This document shows, in pieces, positions 43,481-54,076 of a DNA stretch of 59,383 nucleotides. The notes beneath the pieces were generated by a model that worked only from the letters and a program-made list of their open reading frames with translations, made no database searches and was not told the DNA's origin. The position numbers and the translations under genes were made by a program. Position 1 is the stretch's first letter, and each line of letters begins with the position of its first letter. The stretch comes from Phytophthora sp. 'mugwort' (taxonomy: Eukaryota > Oomycota > Peronosporomycetes > Peronosporales > Peronosporaceae): the NCBI GenBank assembly GCA_033558025.1, contig JAUCEF010000086.1:1-59383 (forward strand), read 5' to 3'.

Positions 43481-44974
43481 ATGTTTTTTCAGGAAATTTT
43501 TAATAATAATTTTGAAATTATTATCCCCGAATTTTTTTTAACAACTTTTTTATTAATTTTATTATTATTTGGTGTTTTTTATAAAAAAAATCAAAATGCT
43601 CAAAAAATTTTGATTATTAAAAATATTACTACTATAATAATATATTTATTATTAATTCTTTTAATATTAACGTTAAATATAACAAATATTTCAAGTAACA
43701 TATTAAATGGTGTATTACTTATTAATAATTTTACACAATTTATTAAAATAATTTTAATTTTATTAACAATTATTTGTTTTTTAATACAACAAAAATATTT
43801 AATACAACAAAAAATAAATTCATATGAAATTAATATATTAATGTTAATATCATTATTGGGTTTAATGTTATTGGTATCTGCAAATCATTTTATTACTTTA
43901 TATTTAGCAATTGAATTACAAAGTTTAAGTTTTTATATATTAACATCCACCCAAAAAAAATCGATATTATCAATTGAGGCTGGTTTAAAATATTTTATTT
44001 TAGGATCAATTGCTTCAGGTTTTATTCTATTTGGTTCTTCAATAATTTATGCTATTACAGGTTCATTAAATTTTAATAATATTTTTTTAATATTATCAAA
44101 TATAAATTTTTTAGATAATATAAATATATTAATTAGTTTATCTTATGGATTAATTTTTATTTTAGTTGGTATTTTATTTAAAATAGGTGCTACACCTTTT
44201 CATTTTTGGTTGCCTGATGTATATGAAGGTGCTCCAAATAATATTTCAAGTTTTTTTGCTATTGTACCAAAAATTGCTTTTATAGGAATTTTAATTCGTT
44301 TATTTTTTGAGATTTTTTTTAATATTTCATATTTCTTTGAAATTTTTTTTTATATTATTTCATTTTTATCTATGTTAATCGGTGCATTATCGGCATTACA
44401 ACAAAAAAAAATCAAAAGATTATTAGCTTATAGTGCAATAAGTCATGTAGGTTTTATATTAATAGGATTTACTTCAAATATGTTAAATAATATTCCATTT
44501 ATTTTATTATATATTATAATTTATATTATAACAAGTATTAATTTATGGACTTCTTATTTATCTTTAAATATCAATCATAAACCAATTAAATATTTAACAG
44601 ATTTATCAAATATATATACTATTAATAAATTAATTGCTATTATTATAATCATAAATATTTTTTCATTAGCTGGTATACCCCCATTAGCGGGTTTTTTTTC
44701 AAAATTATTTATATTTTTTTTCAGCTATTAAAAATAATTATTTTAGTTTAGTATTTTTTGGTATTATTATAAGTGTTTTAAGCTCTTTTTATTATTTAAA
44801 AATAATTAAAATTATTTATTTTGAAAAAATATTTAGAAAAATGTATATTTCACAAATAAATAAAAGTCAAAGTATAATATTATTAATTAGTACTCAATTT
44901 ATTTTATTTTTATTTATTTATCCTAATATTATATTAATAAATTTAAACAAAATTTATTTATATTTATTAATATA
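43481..44974 (+). CDS. nad2: nad2, complete with one frameshift
   Basis: NADH dehydrogenase subunit 2, about 497 codons, an antiporter-like membrane subunit of complex I. The channel motif PFHFWLPDVYEGAP is at about residue 240, and the conserved LLAYSAISHVGFIL follows. The frame is open to about 44720, where a T8 run breaks the codons after FFSKLFIFF; reading resumes as SAIKNNYFSLVFFG to a stop at 44974. Only the first 205 codons are duplicated in arm A. Followed by trnF 7 nt later. Confidence 0.95.
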
Positions 44975-44981
44975 ATATTTA

Positions 44982-45055
44982 GTTTGGATAGCTCAGTTGG
45001 TTAGAGTAAAAGACTGAAAATCTTTGTGTCGGTGGTTCAAATCCACCTCCAGACA
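44982..45055 (+). tRNA. trnF: tRNA-Phe (GAA)
   Basis: Acceptor GTTTGGA/TCCAGAC with one T-G pair, anticodon GAA in AGACTGAAAATCT. Confidence 0.95.
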
Positions 45056-45071
45056 ATTTTATTATTAAAAT

Positions 45072-45398
45072 ATGTATCTTTTAAGAATAACTTTTAAATC
45101 ATTTCAAAAAATAAATCAACTCAAACAAAATTTATTAAAATTAAAAAAAATTAATAAATTCAAAAATATTCAAATACCCGGTGTATTTCAAACAAAACAA
45201 AAAAAAAAAATTTTTACATTATTAAGATCTCCCCATGTAAATAAAAAATCACGTGAACATTTTATTCATAAAAATTATACTTCTAAAATTAATATAAAAT
45301 TTAAAAATATTTTTTATTTATTAAATTTTTTAGTTTTAATTAAAAAATTTTTATCTAAAAATTCATTAATAAATATTAAAATTATAAAAAAAAATTAA
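45072..45398 (+). CDS. rps10: Ribosomal protein S10
   Basis: Small-subunit protein S10, 108 codons. It starts MYLLRITFKSF (like RIRLKAFD), and carries the S10 signature LLRSPHVNKKSREHF at about residues 50-64, then a basic C-terminus. Long A runs encode Lys tracts. The start overlaps an ATGTATCTTTTAAGA sequence resembling the element before nad6. Placed between trnF and a four-tRNA cluster. Confidence 0.93.
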   Translation: MYLLRITFKSFQKINQLKQNLLKLKKINKFKNIQIPGVFQTKQKKKIFTLLRSPHVNKKSREHFIHKNYTSKINIKFKNIFYLLNFLVLIKKFLSKNSLINIKIIKKN

Positions 45399-45408
45399 AA
45401 TTAAACTT

Positions 45409-45482
45409 ATGCTTATAGCTTAAATGGATAAAGCGTTAGATTGCGGATCTATAAAATGAAAGTTCAAATCTTTCTAAGCATA
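45409..45482 (+). tRNA. trnR: tRNA-Arg (GCG)
   Basis: Acceptor ATGCTTA/TAAGCAT, anticodon loop TTGCGGA giving GCG (CGN family, by expanded or I-type wobble). One T-T mismatch at the top of the anticodon stem. Confidence 0.88.
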
Positions 45483-45496
45483 TATTTTATTTATTT

Positions 45497-45568
45497 TGAA
45501 GTATAGCCAAGTGGTAAGGCCTCCGTTTTTGGTACGGAAAATCAAAGGTTCGAATCCTTTTACTTCAA
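45497..45568 (+). tRNA. trnQ: tRNA-Gln (UUG)
   Basis: Acceptor TGAAGTA/TACTTCA, anticodon stem TCCGT/ACGGA, loop TTTTGGT with TTG. Confidence 0.93.
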
Positions 45569-45570
45569 AA

Positions 45571-45644
45571 GGGCCTATAACTCAGTTGGTTAGAGTATAC
45601 GCCTGATAAGTGTAAAGTCAGTAGTTCAAATCTACTTAGGCCCA
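45571..45644 (+). tRNA. trnI: tRNA-Ile (GAU)
   Basis: Acceptor GGGCCTA/TAGGCCC perfect, anticodon GAT; 2 nt after trnQ. Confidence 0.95.
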
Positions 45645-45645
45645 A

Positions 45646-45720
45646 TGAATAATTAACTCAATTGGTAGAGTATTTCGTTTACACCGAAAATGTTAGCGGT
45701 TCGAGTCCGTTATTATTCAA
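45646..45720 (+). tRNA. trnV: tRNA-Val (UAC)
   Basis: Acceptor TGAATAA/TTATTCA, anticodon TAC in TCGTTTACACCGA. One nt after trnI. Confidence 0.93.
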
Positions 45721-45736
45721 TAAAATAACAAATAAT

Positions 45737-46117
45737 ATGTCAACAATTAATCAATTATTTTTAAAAAAACAAAAACGTTTAGAAAAAAAAAAAAGAAATA
45801 AAAGTCCAGCTTTAAAACAATGTCCTCAACGTAAAGGTATTTGTTTAAAAGTTTATAATACAACACCTAAAAAACCAAATTCTGCTATGCGTAAAGTAGC
45901 AAAAGTACACCTATCTAGTAGGTATACAATAATTACTTATATTCCAGGTATTGGTCATACTTTACAAGAACATTCAATAGTATTAGTTAGAGGAGGTCGT
46001 GTAAAAGATTTACCTGGAGTAAAATATCATGTAATTCGTGGTAAATATGATTTATTAGGGATTTATTCTCGAAAAACATCAAGATCAAAATATGGAACTA
46101 AAATACGAAGAGTATAA
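45737..46117 (+). CDS. rps12: Ribosomal protein S12
   Basis: Small-subunit decoding-site protein S12, 126 codons, intact. It starts [14 protein letters not shown] and has [28 protein letters not shown], and [17 protein letters not shown], all close to the bacterial consensus. An upstream in-frame reading into trnV exists, but ATG 45737 matches the family start. The rps12-rps7 pair keeps the bacterial str-operon order. Confidence 0.98.
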   Translation: MSTINQLFLKKQKRLEKKKRNKSPALKQCPQRKGICLKVYNTTPKKPNSAMRKVAKVHLSSRYTIITYIPGIGHTLQEHSIVLVRGGRVKDLPGVKYHVIRGKYDLLGIYSRKTSRSKYGTKIRRV

Positions 46118-46523
46118 AATAAAAAAATTATTTATAAATATGTTATTAAAAAAAGGAAAAAAAACTTGTTCTGAAAACATATTTATAAATATTTTAATTA
46201 CTTTAAAAAAAATTACAAAACAAAAACCGAATTTTATTTTATTTAAATCAATTGAAAATTTATTACCGAAATTAAAAGCAATAAGTATTCCAAATAAAAA
46301 ACGAAATAAAAAAAAAAAAAAAAAAGATAGATATTTTTTAATGCTTTTAAATGAAGATAAACAAATTAAAAAATCGATATCGTGGTTACTTTTAAATGCA
46401 AATTTAAAAAACATAACAAACGAAATTATTCAAACTTCAAAAAATAAAAGTAAAACAATCAATACAAAAAAACAATATTATAAAAATATAAAAAAATTAA
46501 AATTTAATCTTATTTTTGATTAA
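46092..46523 (+). CDS. rps7: Ribosomal protein S7
   Basis: Small-subunit protein S7, up to 143 codons. S7 traits are [16 protein letters not shown] (like KLINxLMxxGKKxxAE), then [15 protein letters not shown] (the A-x-ENxxPxxEVR region) and [12 protein letters not shown] near the C-terminus. A run of 18 A encodes KKKKKK in the middle and is a likely place for miscalls. The first ATG overlaps rps12 by 26 nt; a second ATG at 46140 would avoid overlap but remove the start of the first helix, so the upstream start is preferred. Confidence 0.88.
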   Translation: MELKYEEYKIKKLFINMLLKKGKKTCSENIFINILITLKKITKQKPNFILFKSIENLLPKLKAISIPNKKRNKKKKKKDRYFLMLLNEDKQIKKSISWLLLNANLKNITNEIIQTSKNKSKTINTKKQYYKNIKKLKFNLIFD

Positions 46524-46583
46524 TTTTTTTAAAATACATTATTTATCATTAAATAATTAATTATTACAAATTATAAAATTCTT

Positions 46584-47498
46584 ATGAAAAATTATTATTA
46601 TATTAATAAAAAAAATTTACAAATAGAAACTACAACAAATGATTCTAATATCGATAAATTTCAAAATGATTTAAAAATTTTAAAAGAAATTAGTAATAAT
46701 ATACAAAATACACAAAAACATCCTTATCATTTAGTAGATCCAAGTCCTTGGCCTTTTATAATTTCTTTTGGACTTTTTTTTTTAACTTTTGGTGGTGCTA
46801 TGTATTTTCATGGTTATATTGGCAGTAATTTCTTAATTTTAACAGGATTTTTAATGATTATTTTAACAATGTATACTTGGTTTCGTGATATAGTTAGAGA
46901 AGCTGTATATGAAGGTCAACATACTAAACAAGTACAATTAGGTTTAAGAAATGGTATGCTTTTATTTATTTTTAGTGAATTACTATTTTTTGTTAGTTTT
47001 TTTTGGGCTTTTTTTCATTCAGCTTTAGCACCAACACCTGAAATTGGATCTTTATGGCCACCATTAGGTATTGAAACTGTTAATGCTTGGGGTATTCCTT
47101 TATTAAATACTGTAATATTATTATCATCTGGGGCAACTATTACTTGGGCACACCATTCAATAGTTTTTGGTGATAGAAAAAATGCTATTTTAAGTTTAAT
47201 TATTACAATTTTATTAGCTTTTTTTTTTACTTTAATTCAAGCCTATGAATATATTGAAAGTACTTTTTCAATTTCTGATAGTATTTATGGTACAACTTTT
47301 TTTTTATTAACAGGTTTTCATGGTATTCACGTTATTGTAGGTACTATTTTTATTATAGTAAGTACTATTAGATTAATTAATCATCATTTTACAAAACAAC
47401 ATCATTTCGGTTTTGAAGCTGCAGCTTGGTATTGGCATTTTGTAGATGTTGTTTGGTTATTTTTATTTGTAGCAGTTTACTGGTGGGGAGGTAATTAA
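46584..47498 (+). CDS. cox3: Cytochrome c oxidase subunit 3 with N-terminal extension
   Basis: Subunit 3 of complex IV, 304 codons, seven TM helices. The usual family start HPYHLVDPSPWPF occurs at about residue 46. The first 45 residues are a hydrophilic extension rich in Asn, Lys and Ile, and no in-frame ATG lies at the normal start. Typical length is 260-275, so either the extension is real or a non-ATG start is used. Other conserved parts are FWAFFHSALAPTPEIGS, TWAHHSIV, and FHGIHVIVGT with HFGFEAAAWYWHFVDVVW. atp6 follows after 24 nt. Confidence 0.97.
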   Translation: MKNYYYINKKNLQIETTTNDSNIDKFQNDLKILKEISNNIQNTQKHPYHLVDPSPWPFIISFGLFFLTFGGAMYFHGYIGSNFLILTGFLMIILTMYTWFRDIVREAVYEGQHTKQVQLGLRNGMLLFIFSELLFFVSFFWAFFHSALAPTPEIGSLWPPLGIETVNAWGIPLLNTVILLSSGATITWAHHSIVFGDRKNAILSLIITILLAFFFTLIQAYEYIESTFSISDSIYGTTFFLLTGFHGIHVIVGTIFIIVSTIRLINHHFTKQHHFGFEAAAWYWHFVDVVWLFLFVAVYWWGGN

Positions 47499-47522
47499 TT
47501 TATTAAAAAATTAATAATTTTT

Positions 47523-48242
47523 ATGGTTAGTCCTTTAGAACAATTTGAAATTTTACCTATTTTTCAAATACCTTTTGTATTTACTAATGCTTCTTTAATT
47601 TTAGTAATAGGTTTAGTTTATTTATATATATTTACATGTATAAAAACTAAATTTATTCCAACACGTTTTCAACAAATTTTTGAAATGATTTTTAATATTA
47701 CAATTGAATTAACTTATTCTAGTATAGGAAAAGCTGGTAAATATTTTGTTTCATTAATTTTTGTTGTTTTTTTTTTTATTTTATTATGTAATTTAATAGG
47801 AATGATTCCATACAGTTTTACTATAACAAGTCATTTAATTATTACGTTTACTTTAGCATTAACAATTTATTTAGGTTTTAATTTAATTGGAATTAAAAAA
47901 CATAAATTTAATTTTTTAAATTTATTATTACCTAGTGGTGCAAGTATAGCATTAGTTCCCATCTTAGTACCTATTGAATTAGTTTCATACATTTTTCGTG
48001 TAATTAGTTTACCTGTACGATTATTTGCAAATATGATGGCTGGACATACTTTATTAAAAGTAATTGCAGGTTTTGCTTGGGCTATGTTAAATGTAAATAG
48101 TTTTATTTTTATGGCACATTTTATTCCATTAATAATTATTGTATTATTGGTTGGTTTAGAAATTGCTGTAGCTTTAATTCAGGCATATGTGTTTACGATT
48201 TTAACGTGTATGTATATAAATGATGCTTTAAATTTACATTAA
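47523..48242 (+). CDS. atp6: ATP synthase F0 subunit a
   Basis: Proton-channel subunit of F0, 239 codons, intact. It starts MVSPLEQFEILPIF. The essential Arg lies in VRLFANMMAGHTLLKVI, and the C-terminal helix holds LEIAVALIQAYVFTIL with the conserved Gln. Five or six TM segments. atp8, often near atp6, was not found here. Confidence 0.97.
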   Translation: MVSPLEQFEILPIFQIPFVFTNASLILVIGLVYLYIFTCIKTKFIPTRFQQIFEMIFNITIELTYSSIGKAGKYFVSLIFVVFFFILLCNLIGMIPYSFTITSHLIITFTLALTIYLGFNLIGIKKHKFNFLNLLLPSGASIALVPILVPIELVSYIFRVISLPVRLFANMMAGHTLLKVIAGFAWAMLNVNSFIFMAHFIPLIIIVLLVGLEIAVALIQAYVFTILTCMYINDALNLH

Positions 48243-48278
48243 TAAAATATACAAAAATAAGATATAATATTTTATATT

Positions 48279-48352
48279 GGAAAAATAGCTCAGTTGGTTA
48301 GAGTGGTAGCTTGTCACGCTATAAGTCGCGGGTTCAAGTCCCGTTTTTTCCG
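48279..48352 (+). tRNA. trnD: tRNA-Asp (GUC)
   Basis: Acceptor GGAAAAA/TTTTTCC, anticodon GTC in GCTTGTCACGC. Confidence 0.95.
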
Positions 48353-48386
48353 TTTAAATTTATTATATTTAAAAAAATTTATAAAT

Positions 48387-48740
48387 ATGTTATTAAATTA
48401 TTCAAATATTTTTATATTCTTAATATTAAGTTTATTTTTATCAATTTTAATTTTCATTTTATCTTTTAGTTTAATTAAACAAAAAGATGATTTAGAAAAG
48501 TTAACAGCCTATGAATGTGGATTTAATCCTTATGATGATGCTAGAAAAATTTTTGATGTAAAATTTTATTTAGTAGCTATCCTTTTTATTATTTTTGATT
48601 TAGAAGCTGTTTTTATTTTTCCTTGGGTTTTAACTTTAAGTTCAAATTTTTCATGGGGATTTTGGACTATGATTGAATTTTTAGTTGAATTAGTTATAGG
48701 TTTTATTTATATTTGGTGTAGTGATGCTTTAGAATGGTAA
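48387..48740 (+). CDS. nad3: nad3
   Basis: NADH dehydrogenase subunit 3, small membrane subunit of complex I, 117 codons. The quinone-site loop motif YECGFNPYDDARKIFDVKFYLVA lies between TM1 and TM2, with the conserved Cys. The frame is open upstream into trnD, but ATG 48387 fits the family start. A large hairpin follows at 48802-48868. Confidence 0.96.
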   Translation: MLLNYSNIFIFLILSLFLSILIFILSFSLIKQKDDLEKLTAYECGFNPYDDARKIFDVKFYLVAILFIIFDLEAVFIFPWVLTLSSNFSWGFWTMIEFLVELVIGFIYIWCSDALEW

Positions 48741-48801
48741 ATTATTTAAAAATATAAAAAAATTTATTGTTATTAAATTAAAAAAATTTTTATAAAATTA
48801 T

Positions 48802-48868
48802 TTTAACTATATTAATTTTAATATAATTTTTTTTAATAAAATTATATTTTAATTTAAAATTAGTTAAA
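48802..48868 (+). terminator. Large hairpin downstream of nad3
   Basis: Outer stem TTTAACT/AGTTAAA and inner 11-bp stem AATATAATTTT/AAAATTATATT with a 7-nt loop, 62 nt beyond the nad3 stop. Confidence 0.5.
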
Positions 48869-48928
48869 GTATATAATAATATTATATATAATTTAAAATT
48901 TTTTATATAATTAAATATTCTAAAAAAG

Positions 48929-48942
48929 TTTATTCTTTAAGA
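48929..48942 (+). promoter_or_regulatory. TTTATTCTTTAAGA element upstream of atp9
   Basis: Exact match over 14 nt to the element before nad5 (5776). It begins 50 nt before the atp9 ATG. Confidence 0.35.
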
Positions 48943-48954
48943 TATTTTAAATAA

Positions 48955-49206
<252 letters not shown>

Positions 49207-49224
49207 TTAAAATTAAATCCTGAA

Positions 49225-49256
49225 AAATATGATAAAAATTAATTTTTATCGTATTT
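49225..49256 (+). terminator. 3'-end hairpin of atp9
   Basis: AAATATGATAAAAATT pairs with AATTTTTATCGTATTT over 16 positions with one T-G pair, 18 nt after the stop codon. Confidence 0.6.
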
Positions 49257-49369
49257 TATGTTATATATATACTAATACTGGTTATAGTATTTATTTTAGA
49301 AAAAAAATTATTTATTTTTTTAATATATAAATATTTATAATTATAAATATTTATAATTATTTTTTATTT

Positions 49370-49936
49370 ATGAAAGTATTAAAAAAATTTAGTCAATATT
49401 TATTACAGATTTTACCAATAATAAATTATACTTTATATAAAAATGAATTATGTATAAATATTTCTACAAAAAATTTAATTCCTATTTTATTTTTTTTAAA
49501 AAATCATACAAATACTCAATTTAAAGTATTATCAGAAATTTGTGTTATAGATTATATTAATAAAAAAAAACGTTTTGAAATAATTTATAATTTATTAAGT
49601 ATTCGTTTTAATAGTCGTTTAAAAATTAAAATAATAATTAATGAATTACAACCGTAGATTCAATTATAAAAATATATCAATCAGCCAATTGGTGTGAAAG
49701 AGAAGTTTGGGATATGTTTGGTATTTTTTTTTTTATACCATCCCGATTTAAGACGGATTTTAACAGATTATGGTTTTGAAGGACATCCTTTACGTAAAGA
49801 TTTCCCTTTAAGTGGTTTTTTAGAAATTTTTTATAATGAATTAAAAAAACGTGTTGTTTATGAACCCATTAATTTATCACAACAATACCGATTATTTGAA
49901 TTTAATAATCCTTGGAATAATAAAATAAATATGTAA
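49370..49936 (+). CDS. nad9: nad9 with two frameshifts
   Basis: NADH dehydrogenase subunit 9 (30 kDa, NuoC-like), peripheral arm of complex I, about 189 codons when joined. The frame breaks near 49655 (after NELQP) and near 49735 (a T run inside the codons for GIFFFYHPDL). The joined protein has [14 protein letters not shown] and [23 protein letters not shown], the family signature. This region is single copy, so there is no second arm to check; the breaks resemble those elsewhere and are taken as sequencing errors. Confidence 0.92.
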
Positions 49937-49983
49937 TATTTTATTAATTATTTTTGCTTTTAGGTAATTTTTCATTTCATATT

Positions 49984-51161
49984 ATGAGATGGAATAAAAA
50001 ATCATTATTTGCGATTCTTAATAATCATTTAATAGATTATCCTACACCTATTAATTTAAATTATTTTTTTGGATTCGGTTCGTTAGCTGGTATTATGTTA
50101 GTAATACAAATTTTAACAGGTATTTTTTTAGCAATGCATTATACTCCACATATTGATTTAGCTTTTAATAGTGTTGAACATATTATGAGAGATGTAAATA
50201 ATGGTTGGTTAATTAGATATACACATGCAAATGGAGCATCTTTTTTTTTTATTGTTGTATATATTCATATTTTTCGTGGTTTATATTATGGTTCTTATAT
50301 CACACCAAGAGAAGCTATATGGTCTTCTGGTGTAATTATTTTTATTTTAATGATGGCTACAGCTTTTATGGGTTATGTTTTACCTTGGGGACAAATGAGT
50401 TTTTGGGGGTGCAACTGTTATTACTAATTTATTTTCTGCAATACCCTTAATAGGAAAAGATATTGTTGATTGGCTTTGGGCGGGATTTGCTGTTGATAAT
50501 CCAACATTAAATCGTTTTTTTAGTTTACATTTTACATTACCTTTTATAATTGTGGGTGCCGTATTGATACATTTAATTTTATTACATGAAGTTGGTTCAA
50601 ATAATCCTTTAGGTATTACATTAAAAAATGAAAATATACCTTTTTATCCATATTTTTATACTAAAGATTTATTTGGATTAATGATCTTATTTTTGATTTT
50701 CTTTATTTTTATTTTTTTTTATCCTAATACATTAGGTCATCCCGATAATTATATTGAAGCAAATCCAATGAAAACACCTTTACATATCGTACCAGAATGG
50801 TATTTTTTACCGTTTTATGCAATTTTAAGATCTATTCCTAATAAAATTGGCGGTGTTATAGCTATGTTTGGTTCATTACTTATTTTATTAACAATACCTT
50901 TTACAAATTCATCTGAAATTAGAAGTACAGCTTTTAGACCTATATTTAAAATTTGTTATTGGTTATTAGTTATAGCTTTTTTATTATTAGGTTGGGTTGG
51001 ACAATGTCCAGTTGAATATCCTTATACTGAAATTGGTATTATAAGTATGATTTATTATTTTTTTTTTTTTTATAATAATTATACCATTTTTAGGTAAATT
51101 AGAAACTTATTTAGTACGTTATAATATTAATAAAAAATCTTTAATAAATAAAAATAAATAA
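49984..51161 (+). CDS. cob: Cytochrome b with two frameshifts
   Basis: Catalytic membrane subunit of complex III, about 392 codons when joined, starting [20 protein letters not shown]. Heme ligands are in helices with GSLAGIMLV...AMHYTPH and [19 protein letters not shown]. The Qo-site motif appears as [16 protein letters not shown]. The frame breaks near 50408 (G5 run, one G too many before [13 protein letters not shown]) and near 51060 (T run). The stop at 51159-51161 is followed after 7 nt by the interior of nad11, a rearrangement joint. Confidence 0.95.
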
Positions 51162-51168
51162 TTTAAAT
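51162..51168. other. Joint between cob and internal nad11 sequence
   Basis: Left of this point the sequence is the cob 3' end; from 51169 it matches the reverse complement of 56930 and below, starting inside the nad11 codons for [10 protein letters not shown]. It is the outer boundary of the second palindrome (IR2). Confidence 0.85.
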
Positions 51169-52740
51169 TGTATTCATTGTACACGTTGTGTACGTTTTGC
51201 TAATGAAATTTGTGGAATTGACGGTTTAGGTACAACAGGTCGTGGTAATAAAACTGAAATTAATTTTTATTCTTCAAATATTTTTAAATCCGAATTTTCT
51301 GGTAATTTAGTAGATTTATGTCCTGTTGGTGCATTAACTTCTAAACCCTATACTTTTAAAGCACGTTCTTGGGAATTAAAAAAAAAAGAGGGTATTGCTA
51401 TTTTAGATAGTATTGGTTCAAATATTAAAATTGATATTTTTAATAATGAAATTATACGTATTTTACCTAAAACTAATTTTAATATTAATAAAGAATGGAT
51501 ATCAGATAAAACAAGATATTTTTTTGATAGTTTAAAATATCAACGATTAAAATATCCATTATTAAAAGATAATCAAAACAATTTTCATAGGATTTCTTGG
51601 TTAGATGCTCTAAATATTATTAATAAAAAATTGATAATTACAGATAGTTTTAATGCTAAAAGTATTATTGGTGATTTAACTGATTTAGAATCTCTTTTTT
51701 TATTAAAAAAAAATTTAAATAAATTAGGAATTTCAAATGTAAATTATGAACAATTTTTAAAAAATCGACAAATTAAGATAAATTCTGATTTAGCTTCAAA
51801 TTTTTTATTTAATAATACTTTAAAATCTATTGAAGAATCTGATGTTTGTTTAATAATTGGTAGTGATATTCGTCAAGAAGGTTCTATTTTAAATATTCAT
51901 TTAATTAATCGTTTAAAAAAAGGAAATTTTAAAATAGCATATATCGGTAATAAAATTAATTTTACTTATCCAGTAAAACATTTAGGATTAACTTTTAAAA
52001 CTTTAATAAATATTATTTTAGGAAAACATGTATTTTGTAAACAATTAAAAAAAGCAAAAAAACCTTTAATTATTATAGGTAGTAATATTTTAAATCAAAA
52101 AAATGGTTTTTTTTTATTATCAAAATTAAAAAATTTATCATTTATTAACCATAATATTAATTTCTTTAATTTTCAAACTTCTTTAATTAATTTTTTTGAA
52201 ATTACTTTTCCAAAATCATTAAATATGTTAAATAATTCAAAATTATATTATTTATTTAATACAAATTTACAAAATAAATTAAAAATAACTAAAAATAGTT
52301 TTGTTATTTATCAAGGACATCATTTTACTAAAGATGCTCAAAATTCAAATCTAATTTTACCTGGATTAACTTTTTTAGAAAAAAATGGAATGTATATTAA
52401 TTTAGAAGGTTTTATTCAAAAAAATGAACAAATTTTAAATGTAAATATAGAACAACGTAAAGATTCTATAATTTATAGAAATCTTTATAAATTTTTATTA
52501 AATAAAAATCAATCTAAATCAGAAGCTTTTTTAAAAATTAAAGATATTTTACCTTATTTATTAAAAAAAAAAATAAAAATTATTTATAATTTTAGTTTTA
52601 ATAAAAAATTTTTAAAAATTAATATTAATTTTTTAGATTCATTAATTAAAAATAATTATTATACAAATATATTAGAACAATATTCAAAAATATTGATTAA
52701 TTCTAATAAAATTTTCAAAAATCAATCAAAATTATTATGA
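51169..52740 (+). pseudogene. nad11: nad11, left copy, 5'-truncated
   Basis: Open frame of about 524 codons corresponding to residues about 145-667 of the right copy. It lacks the 2Fe-2S domain and the first 4Fe-4S ligands and starts in the middle of the cluster motif [16 protein letters not shown]. No frameshift, so it supplies the correct 3' reading for the right copy. The stop is TGA, overlapping the nad1 start as ATGA, direct evidence that UGA is a stop codon. Confidence 0.85.
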
Positions 52741-53717
52741 TATACACAATTTTAAAATTTTTAATTTTCATATTACCTTTATTAATTGCTGTGGCTTATT
52801 TTACTTTAGTTGAACGTAAAATATTAGCTTCTATTCAAAGAAGAAGAGGACCTAATGTTGTAGGTACTTTTGGATTATTACAACCATTAGCTGATGGTCT
52901 TAAATTATTCGTAAAAGAAACAATTTTACCAAGTAATGCTGATGTAATTTTATTTATATTTGCACCTATTTTAGCTTTTTTTTTAAGTCTATTAAGTTGG
53001 ACAATAATACCTTTAGGTTTTGGTATGTTTTTTACTGAATTAAATATTGGTATTTTATATTTAATAGCAATTTCATCTTTAGGTGTATACGGTGTTATTA
53101 TAGGTGGTTGGTCAAGTAATTCTAAATATTCGTTTTTAGGGGCTTTAAGATCAACAGCACAAATGATTTCATATGAATTAACTATTGGGTTTTCAATTCT
53201 TTCAGTAATTGTTTGTGCAAAATCTTTAAATTTAATTTCTATTATTTGGGCACAAAAAACGGTATGGTATTGTTTTCCTCTTTTTCCTATTTTTATAATT
53301 TTTTTTATATCTTGTTTAGCAGAAACAAATCGACATCCCTTTGATTTACCTGAAGCTGAAGCTGAATTAGTTTCAGGTTATAATGTAGAATATTCTGCAA
53401 TGGGTTTTGCATTATTTTTTTTAGGTGAATATGCTAATATGTTATTAATGAGTAGTTTAACTACGATTTTATTTTTAGGTGGTTGGTTAGCACCTTTCCC
53501 TTTTAGTATAAATTGTATTAATTTTTTACCCGGATCTTTTTGGTTTAGTATTAAAATTTGTTTTTTTGTTGTTTTATTTGTAGTTGCTCGAGCTATTTTA
53601 CCTCGATATCGTTATGACCAATTAATGCGTTTAGGTTGGAAAGTATTTCTACCTTTTTCATTATCCTGGTTTTTATATACTGCAAGTATTTTAATAAGTT
53701 TTAATTGGTTAATTTAA
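52737..53717 (+). CDS. nad1: nad1, intact (IR2 left)
   Basis: NADH dehydrogenase subunit 1, quinone-chamber membrane subunit of complex I, 326 codons, eight TM helices. Motifs are [19 protein letters not shown] at the N-terminus and [26 protein letters not shown] in the quinone loop. It overlaps the nad11 stop by 4 nt, so nad11-nad1-nad4L is probably one transcript. Confidence 0.98.
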   Translation: MIYTILKFLIFILPLLIAVAYFTLVERKILASIQRRRGPNVVGTFGLLQPLADGLKLFVKETILPSNADVILFIFAPILAFFLSLLSWTIIPLGFGMFFTELNIGILYLIAISSLGVYGVIIGGWSSNSKYSFLGALRSTAQMISYELTIGFSILSVIVCAKSLNLISIIWAQKTVWYCFPLFPIFIIFFISCLAETNRHPFDLPEAEAELVSGYNVEYSAMGFALFFLGEYANMLLMSSLTTILFLGGWLAPFPFSINCINFLPGSFWFSIKICFFVVLFVVARAILPRYRYDQLMRLGWKVFLPFSLSWFLYTASILISFNWLI

Positions 53718-53719
53718 TT

Positions 53720-54021
53720 ATGAATATTTAAATCATTTTATTTTTACTTTTTTTTTATTCTGTCTTGGATTATTTGGTATAATTTTAAATAGACAGAATA
53801 TTATTATTATTTTAATGTCTATTGAATTATTATTATTATCAATTAATTTAAATTTTATTTATTTTGCAGTTTTAATTGATGATATAATAGGACAAGTTTT
53901 TTCTTTATTAATTTTAACAGTAGCTGCAGCAGAATCAGCTATTGGATTAGCTATTATGATTATTTTCTTTAAATTATATGGAGATATTTCAATTTATAAA
54001 ATAAATTTATTATCATTATAA
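53720..54021 (+). CDS. nad4L: nad4L (IR2 left), frameshifted near 5' end
   Basis: NADH dehydrogenase subunit 4L, three-TM subunit of complex I, 100 codons. This copy has ATTTAA near 53728 where the right copy has ATTTTAA, giving an early stop. Combining that with the 9-T run here restores [12 protein letters not shown]... through [12 protein letters not shown] and [13 protein letters not shown]. The conserved Glu in TM3 is in [12 protein letters not shown]. The TM2 Glu is in MSIELLL. It starts 2 nt after nad1. Confidence 0.92.
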
Positions 54022-54031
54022 TAAATTTATT

Positions 54032-54066
54032 TTCTTTAAATTATATGGAGATATTTCAATTTATAA
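54032..54066. repeat. 35-nt IR2 centre: extra copy of nad4L 3' sequence
   Basis: The 35-nt spacer, continuing to about 54080, is a direct duplicate of the nad4L 3' end sequence around 53965-54013 (TTCTTTAAATTATATGGAGA and onward). So the joint is two forward copies of the gene end followed by the inverted copy, as in template switching. Confidence 0.85.
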
Positions 54067-54076
54067 AATAAATTTA

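Larger units (their letters stand above)
51169..54031 (+). repeat. Left arm of second palindrome (IR2)
   Basis: Carries truncated nad11, nad1 and nad4L. Mirrors 54067-56930, with about five single-base indel differences. Confidence 0.93.

Noticed and set aside
46085..46414. 109-codon frame antisense to rps7
   Set aside because: Phe/Lys-rich mirror of a Lys-rich ribosomal gene; no independent support.
52731..52740. UGA read as Trp
   Set aside because: All conserved Trp positions are TGG, trnW has CCA, and nad11 ends with TGA at the expected place.
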